The position numbers and the translations under genes are program-made. This document shows, piece after piece, positions 59,522-64,000 of a stretch of DNA of 64,000 nt. Within the stretch, counting starts at the first letter, position 1. Every line of letters starts with the position of its first letter. Source of the DNA: BM003 sp963783695 (lineage in GTDB: Bacteria > Pseudomonadota > Gammaproteobacteria > Steroidobacterales > BM003); NCBI GenBank assembly GCA_963783695.1, contig CAWAOM010000008.1:105669-169668 (forward strand), read 5' to 3'. Below the pieces are notes generated by a model that was given only the letters and a program-made list of their open reading frames with translations, did no database searches and was not told the DNA's origin.

Positions 59522-59795
59522 GCCTGGCACTCGGCTCTCATCAGCGAAGGCTGGGCATTCCTCAACGAACGGCCACCAGGTCAGGCTGACGAACGAGATG
59601 CCAAGGGCGACTGCATTCCATTATCGCCTATCCAAACCCGGCATGTGAACTCTCCGTCTCAGTCGTCCGACACATTGCAGAGACACGTCGACGGTGGCTG
59701 ACGTGAGGGTTCGGCGGCACCACAGGGTGTCACGGCTGGTGCCTTTCGACATAGCGGCTGACGGTCACGCTGACTGCGCCGGGCCGGCTGTAACG

Positions 59796-60497
59796 CTATA
59801 ACGCGAAATCGCAGACGAGCGGCAGATGGTCTGATGCTTGCCGCGCAAGCTTCGATCGCACGACCCGGCTCGATCGAAACGCCGACGAGGGTGTGACCCA
59901 GATGCGATCGAGTGCGAGAACCGGCAATCGCGAAGGGAACGTCCGTTGTCGGGTGCTGACCTCGAAATGGCGTCCGAGTTGCCGAAACATGGGGCTCGCA
60001 CTTGCAGGCAGCCATTCATTGAAATCCGCAGCGAGCAAGCTGAGATCGGGCCCATCCCGCCCAATGATCGACGACAACATGTCGAGTTGCTTCCTGCGCT
60101 CGGCGATGGAAAGGCCGAGATGCGTTACGAAAATGCGCACCAGTTTTCCGTTCAGTCTGAAGTCCGCCTCGATGATGCCTCGCGGTTCCCGGCCCAAAAC
60201 CGACAGTTCGTGGCGCGTGATATCGGCAGCCTCCGGTCGCGCGAGCAGCAGGTTGCCGTACCCCGCGTCGCCGCGTTGCAGTGTCGGGCCCGGATAGGCA
60301 TGCATGCCCAGCCGATTCGAGAGCCGCTCGGACAAAAGCATGCCATCGACGATGCGGTCCTCCATCTCCTGCAGCGCAATGAAATCGGCATTCAGTGAGT
60401 CCAGCAACTGCACGATCCGCCCGGGCACGAAGATACCGTCAGTGCCTACGCAGGCGTGAATGTTGTAACTGACAATTCGCAGCGGAACCTGTGACAC
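59796..60497 (-). CDS. endonuclease/exonuclease/phosphatase-family protein
   Basis: This is a 233-residue EEP-fold hydrolase. The motifs are complete: RIVSYNIHACVGTDG (Asn metal/phosphate site), FIALQEMEDR (metal Glu), GYGNLLLAR, IFVTHLGLS, LLAADFNEWL (D-x-N) and RQASDHLPLVCDF (S-D-H catalytic His). No signal peptide is seen, so it should be cytoplasmic. It starts at GTG 60497, 33 bp downstream of the phospholipase D-VTT gene stop, so the two form an operon. EEP proteins beside phospholipase D-type enzymes usually act on phospholipid or nucleic-acid phosphodiesters; the substrate is unknown. Confidence 0.9.
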   Translation of the reverse strand: MSQVPLRIVSYNIHACVGTDGIFVPGRIVQLLDSLNADFIALQEMEDRIVDGMLLSERLSNRLGMHAYPGPTLQRGDAGYGNLLLARPEAADITRHELSVLGREPRGIIEADFRLNGKLVRIFVTHLGLSIAERRKQLDMLSSIIGRDGPDLSLLAADFNEWLPASASPMFRQLGRHFEVSTRQRTFPSRLPVLALDRIWVTPSSAFRSSRVVRSKLARQASDHLPLVCDFAL

Positions 60498-60530
60498 GGC
60501 TACATCCGAAGTACGCGACAGCTACGGCCG

Positions 60531-62672
60531 TCAGTTGCCGCGGCGCTTCTGCCACGCGCGTAAACCGATCAACGCGATCCCCGCGGCCGCAATAGCCGCA
60601 ATGATCCACGGATCGAACACCGGCTCGCCGGCCAGTGCCGCACGGGCGCGGTCTACGCTCAGGCAGATCAACACGATCCCCGGACCCATGCCGATAAGGG
60701 TACCAACAAGGAAATCACGCAAACCCACACCGGAAATTCCGGCCACCAGATTCACGATGGTGAACGGCGCGATGGGTATCAGTCGCAGGCCGGCCAGCGA
60801 CCAGCGGTCGGAAGACTGAGCCATTTCGCTGATCCTATTGGCAATCCGCGATGGCACCCGCGCCGAGATGGCGCGGCTAAAATGCTGACCGATCCAGTGA
60901 TTAACGACTGTCGCAGCGAGCGTTCCGGCTAGCGCAACGATCGATGCCGTCCATGGATCGAACAGCAATGCACAGACCGCTATCATCCCGGTAACCGGCG
61001 CAACGATCAGGCTGCCCGCTATGAAAGCGGGAATGGCAAAAGCAGGCGCCAGCGAGTGGGATGCCAGCTCGCGCAGTTGGCGCAACAGGACCTGCGGATC
61101 AAAGTCGCCGCCCGCGCCGCGAAACGACCAGTAGACCCAGAGCGCCCCGATCAGGACGATCGTCCCGAGAAAGGCCCAGCCAAGGAGCGGCGTATGCATT
61201 TCCTCCTCATTGTCTTTGCCTGCGTTACCGCTATTCGTCGATGCAGGATCGAGGATGATCGGCTTTTCCAGGTCCGCAATCTTCGCAAGTGGCTCGAGCA
61301 CAAGCTGCTCCGTATCGCCGGTTTCTGTCTCGAGGCGCTCCAGTCGTCTGGCTCCCCGGTTCATTTCCGCGAGTACGGCAATCAAACCGTCCGCCGCAAG
61401 CCGATCCGAAACGACATCGAATTCAGCGTCAAGGTGCTCCGCCAGGAGATCGGCGCAAAGGTCGAGCGCGGCGCTATCGTCATCGACGATCAGGTCGCAC
61501 TCGGTGTCGAGCCCCATCGAACGGCCGCTCAGGTTGGCCGAGCCGATGCGCGCCCAGCGATTGTCGACAATCATGATCTTCGAGTGAACGTTGATCGGTG
61601 CATCGGTCAGGTCATCGGACACCGGGGAAACTACTCGCAAGCGGCCGTTTATATCCGCCTCGCGCAGGCGCGCGAGGATCTTGTTGCGGAGGATATCCAT
61701 CGTCGCCTGTTCCAGCCAGCCGGAGGTCTCACCCGGCAGGACCACCACAACCTCGGGGCTGTCCGCGCTACGCAGTCGCTCGGCGAGCGCCGTGCCCACG
61801 GACTCCGACGTGAAATACTGGTTCTCGATGTAAATGCTTTGCCGGGCCGCCGCAATCATGTCGAGGTAGGCGTCTTGGACTTCGCGGATTTGTTCACTGC
61901 CGTCCGGCTCCGACCAGGTTCGCGCTATCGCAGTCGAGACGTCGCGGGCGCGGACGGGAACGCCCTCCGGCCACAGTCTAGTGGCGGCATCGGCGCCCGG
62001 GCGGCCGAGATCTGGCATGGTCTCGCCAGTGGCATTGAGCCAGCGGCTGCTCGCAAGCTGTCGCAGGCAGTCGGCGGCGGCACCGGTGACCACGGCCTGC
62101 ACATCGTGAAACGGGCGATAGCGATCGCCTTCCGGATCGATGCGGCGCGGGTCATCGGCTGCATGTCGGCGCGTATCCCAGCGATTTTTGGTGAGATCGA
62201 AACCGCCGCAGAACGCAATCGCCCCGTCGACGATCACCAGTTTCTGGTGGTGGCTGGCCCCGGCCGCATGTTTGCCGTCGAGCTTGAAGTGCAGCTGGTC
62301 GCTGTCCTGCCAGCCGAATGACCGTGCAGGCATGAATTCGCGTTCGAGCACATAGACAAGCGCAAAATCCCACGACAGCACATACACATGCAGGTCCGGG
62401 TTGTCGTCCACCAAAGATTGCAGAGACTCGCACAGCGGGCTCGGATAACGTGGGTCTTCGTCATCCCGAATCAGCTCCAGGCGGCTGTCGATGTCCCAGC
62501 CGACGATGACGATTTCCCGCTCGGCCTTGCCGATGACGTCGCGCACAGCCCGGAAGTAGGCTTCGCCATCGACCATCCATCCGAACGCCGCGGCCACCGG
62601 CGTCCGCCAGCAGTTCCGACCTTCGGCGAATAACGAATCCGGTGCCTGTTGAGACGAGCGTGGTCGACTCAT
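60531..62672 (-). CDS. phospholipase D-like protein fused to a C-terminal VTT (DedA-type) membrane domain
   Basis: This 713-residue protein has two HKD motifs, HQKLVIVD (near residue 145) with AFCGGFDLTKNRWD after it, and HSKIMIVD (near 370) with IGSANLSGRSMGLDTECDL. The hydrolase region spans about 20-440. A linker with an acidic stretch (about 470-500) leads to a membrane segment (LLGWAFLGTIVLIGALWVYW). Residues about 545-690 form a VTT/SNARE-associated domain (FIAGSLIVAPVTGMIAVCAL, GLRLIPIAPFTIVNLVAGIS). Its membrane part may place the phosphatidyl- or phosphodiester hydrolase at the membrane. ATG 62672 follows a TATAAT 6 bp upstream; the open frame before it is REP-derived. Confidence 0.88.
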   Translation of the reverse strand: MSRPRSSQQAPDSLFAEGRNCWRTPVAAAFGWMVDGEAYFRAVRDVIGKAEREIVIVGWDIDSRLELIRDDEDPRYPSPLCESLQSLVDDNPDLHVYVLSWDFALVYVLEREFMPARSFGWQDSDQLHFKLDGKHAAGASHHQKLVIVDGAIAFCGGFDLTKNRWDTRRHAADDPRRIDPEGDRYRPFHDVQAVVTGAAADCLRQLASSRWLNATGETMPDLGRPGADAATRLWPEGVPVRARDVSTAIARTWSEPDGSEQIREVQDAYLDMIAAARQSIYIENQYFTSESVGTALAERLRSADSPEVVVVLPGETSGWLEQATMDILRNKILARLREADINGRLRVVSPVSDDLTDAPINVHSKIMIVDNRWARIGSANLSGRSMGLDTECDLIVDDDSAALDLCADLLAEHLDAEFDVVSDRLAADGLIAVLAEMNRGARRLERLETETGDTEQLVLEPLAKIADLEKPIILDPASTNSGNAGKDNEEEMHTPLLGWAFLGTIVLIGALWVYWSFRGAGGDFDPQVLLRQLRELASHSLAPAFAIPAFIAGSLIVAPVTGMIAVCALLFDPWTASIVALAGTLAATVVNHWIGQHFSRAISARVPSRIANRISEMAQSSDRWSLAGLRLIPIAPFTIVNLVAGISGVGLRDFLVGTLIGMGPGIVLICLSVDRARAALAGEPVFDPWIIAAIAAAGIALIGLRAWQKRRGN

Positions 62673-62678
62673 CGAAAT

Positions 62679-62684
62679 ATTATA
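62679..62684 (-). promoter_or_regulatory. candidate -10 box (TATAAT) of the PLD-VTT operon
   Basis: On the minus strand TATAAT is followed by ATTTCG and then the ATG at 62672, so transcription could start at the start codon (leaderless mRNA). No good -35 hexamer lies 16-18 bp upstream, where the family C repeats begin, so the assignment is tentative. Confidence 0.4.
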
Positions 62685-62720
62685 GCGGAATTCATGTAGC
62701 GCTCGGCCGAGCGTGCACCC

Positions 62721-62832
62721 CACCCCACGTGGACCCTCCACCCCACACCCCACGTGGCAGGGACAGGCGCTCACCCCACGTGGACAGGCACCCTCCGCGA
62801 CAACACCCCAAGTGGACAGGCACCCTCCGCGA
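62721..62832. repeat. family C REP array, left of RAYT 2
   Basis: CACGTGGACAGGCACCCTCCGCGAC and AGTGGACAGGCACCCTCCG (about 62777-62832) are preceded by decayed units (CCCCACGTGGACCC, CCCCACGTGGCAGGG). It directly abuts the presumed promoter of the PLD-VTT operon. Confidence 0.85.
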
Positions 62833-64000
62833 CAAAACTGATCCCCTCTGCACGTTCAGCCCACCACCCTCGGCCTGTGCAGTTCTTGATACAGCGACGG
62901 CGAAATACGAGGCAGCCGATAGTCTCAGGTCCGGGACCTGCCCTGAAGGGCGACAGCTCGTTAACCCGCTTTTCTCAGGTCGCCGGCGCGGTACAGTCGT
63001 CTGAACGCCGAGCTCGCTTCGAGCCATTGATCGACGGAGAGGCAAAGCCGCTCAAGTACCGGCGCCAGCGCAGGGTCGATTCGTCCCCGCTTTCCTCTGG
63101 CTTTTGCCCGGCCCGCGATATCCACCAGTTTGAAGTACTCGGACTCGCGAACAGGCAACGTCGTCGTGTTCGGTTGTCCCCCGGCATCGGAGAAGCGCAT
63201 CAACGGGCGCATCGGAGGCTGGAAGTGCAGCAACTCACGGCGTTGTATTGCCTCGGAAATGCCAGCAGCGAGTCTGGTGCGTTGCTGCCTGACGTTGACG
63301 CGCGCCCTGAGGCTCGTGTATTCCGATTGCTCCGGGCGATTGGCTATACCGGCGCGGACGGGATTGAGATCGACGTAAGCCATGGCGGCGATCAGAGCAC
63401 GCTCTGATCGAAGTGCCTGCGAGTGAAAGCGCGCTTCCCAGAAGTGGCCGGTACAACGGTCCTCCCGGTTCGCCATGCGGGCGACCGGCTCGTTGAGACA
63501 CTTCATGAACCAGCTCAGGCTCGCGAGCCTTTGCCGGAAGACAGCCGTTGTCGATCGAAGCGTGTGGAGCTCTGCGGCGGAGAGCGGCTCCCCGGCACGG
63601 TAGCGCTGAACCAGTAGCGGTCCCCGAAACAGTGCGGTCCAGCGCTCCAGAACGTCGTCTTCAGACCAGCTCGCAGCTTCCTCCGGATTCAATCTGACGA
63701 CCAGGTGGTAATGATTGCTCATGATCGCGTAGGCGCAGACCTCAATGCTGAATAGCGAGGCCAGGATACGAACGCGATCCTCGATCCACTGCCTGCGGTG
63801 CTCATAGCTCCTACCCGAAAATCCGTCAGTGCCACAGAGGAAGGCACGACGCACGCAGCGCGATGTCACGTGATAGTAGGGCGTGTCATCAACGCAGACG
63901 AGATGTTTGCGCGCTCTGGCCATGCGACGACTTTACGAACTGTTTATTCACCTGAAAAGCGACATACTTCGTCGGAATGCACTGATTCGTGCCTGTCCAT
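62814..64000. mobile_element. RAYT/REP unit, copy 2 (reaches the window edge)
   Basis: It is colinear with 49669-50855. The last bases, ATTCGTGCCTGTCCAT, are the inverted REP that continues beyond the window. The two copies differ most in a 20-bp stretch just upstream of the start codon (63936-63955, against 50791-50810), where they are almost unrelated. Confidence 0.85.
62961..63923 (-). CDS. REP-associated tyrosine transposase (RAYT), second copy
   Basis: This 320-residue protein is identical to the product of 49816-50778 except Ala for Pro at residue 2 and Thr for Ser at residue 96. The HUH motif (His71, His73) and Tyr183 are intact. A few silent base changes are also visible (for example CCTCTGG against CCCCTGG near the 3' end). 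The intact frame and near-identity point to a recent duplication or gene conversion. The upstream 20 bp differ between copies, so they may be expressed differently. Confidence 0.95.
   Translation of the reverse strand: MARARKHLVCVDDTPYYHVTSRCVRRAFLCGTDGFSGRSYEHRRQWIEDRVRILASLFSIEVCAYAIMSNHYHLVVRLNPEEAASWSEDDVLERWTALFRGPLLVQRYRAGEPLSAAELHTLRSTTAVFRQRLASLSWFMKCLNEPVARMANREDRCTGHFWEARFHSQALRSERALIAAMAYVDLNPVRAGIANRPEQSEYTSLRARVNVRQQRTRLAAGISEAIQRRELLHFQPPMRPLMRFSDAGGQPNTTTLPVRESEYFKLVDIAGRAKARGKRGRIDPALAPVLERLCLSVDQWLEASSAFRRLYRAGDLRKAG

Overview
The window looks like a chromosomal segment of a high-GC, probably marine or sediment-dwelling gammaproteobacterium. The basis is circumstantial: an Anbu/alpha-E/ATP-grasp cluster, a CFI-box C-terminal sorting signal, ToxR/CadC-like and FlgO-TPR membrane proteins, TAT-exported molybdo-dehydrogenase subunits, and many REP-like intergenic repeats with RAYT transposases. 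No rRNA, tRNA or CRISPR array was seen.

Layout. 1-5 kb: a coiled-coil protein, the proteasome-like Anbu, and a translationally coupled operon on the minus strand (circularly permuted ATP-grasp, alpha-E, zinc metallopeptidase) that converges on Anbu. 5-8 kb: two overlapping membrane-protein genes, the second with a C-terminal TIR-like domain. 8.5-11 kb: a coupled CHAD protein and orphan ParA ATPase. 11-23.5 kb: mostly exported proteins (PPC-domain, CFI-box, BNR/PKD/HYR and Asn-Pro-Tyr repeat proteins), a GST and a CadC-like regulator, with a methyltransferase relic. 24-31 kb: a substrate-binding-domain/DUF4239 fusion, a ClsC-like phospholipase D lipoprotein, a fasciclin protein and a secreted trypsin-like protease. 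31-40 kb: an isoquinoline 1-oxidoreductase-type pair, two paralogous TPR membrane proteins, a Vgb/NHL-type propeller and a broken sigma-factor gene. 40-46 kb: a CPA2 antiporter, gpmI, a membrane TIR protein between two direct repeats, and a RelE/ParE-type toxin-antitoxin pair. 46-53 kb: an operon of DUF4239, AIM24 and a UrtA-like binding protein, then a rearranged zone with a RAYT transposase, a truncated S74 protein, a duplicated DUF4239 5' end and an IS21 istB relic. 53-59.5 kb: a CaCA antiporter, a PPOX protein, a Kef-type antiporter, then an arsenic operon (arsR, arsC, an internally deleted acr3, an ArsP-like permease, a thioredoxin). 59.8-64 kb: an endonuclease-family protein with a phospholipase D-VTT fusion, and a second RAYT almost identical to the first.

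The most notable themes are as follows. (i) At least three families of inverted or palindromic intergenic repeats occur here, and repeats of the first two lie at broken gene ends or bracket the TIR gene. (ii) A 1,187-bp RAYT unit is present twice at a constant offset of 13,145 bp. (iii) A solute-binding protein is linked to a DUF4239 membrane protein at two independent loci, once by fusion and once by operon, with no ABC permease or ATPase gene beside either. (iv) The arsenic operon keeps translational coupling through an ACR3 gene reduced to its first and last membrane segments.
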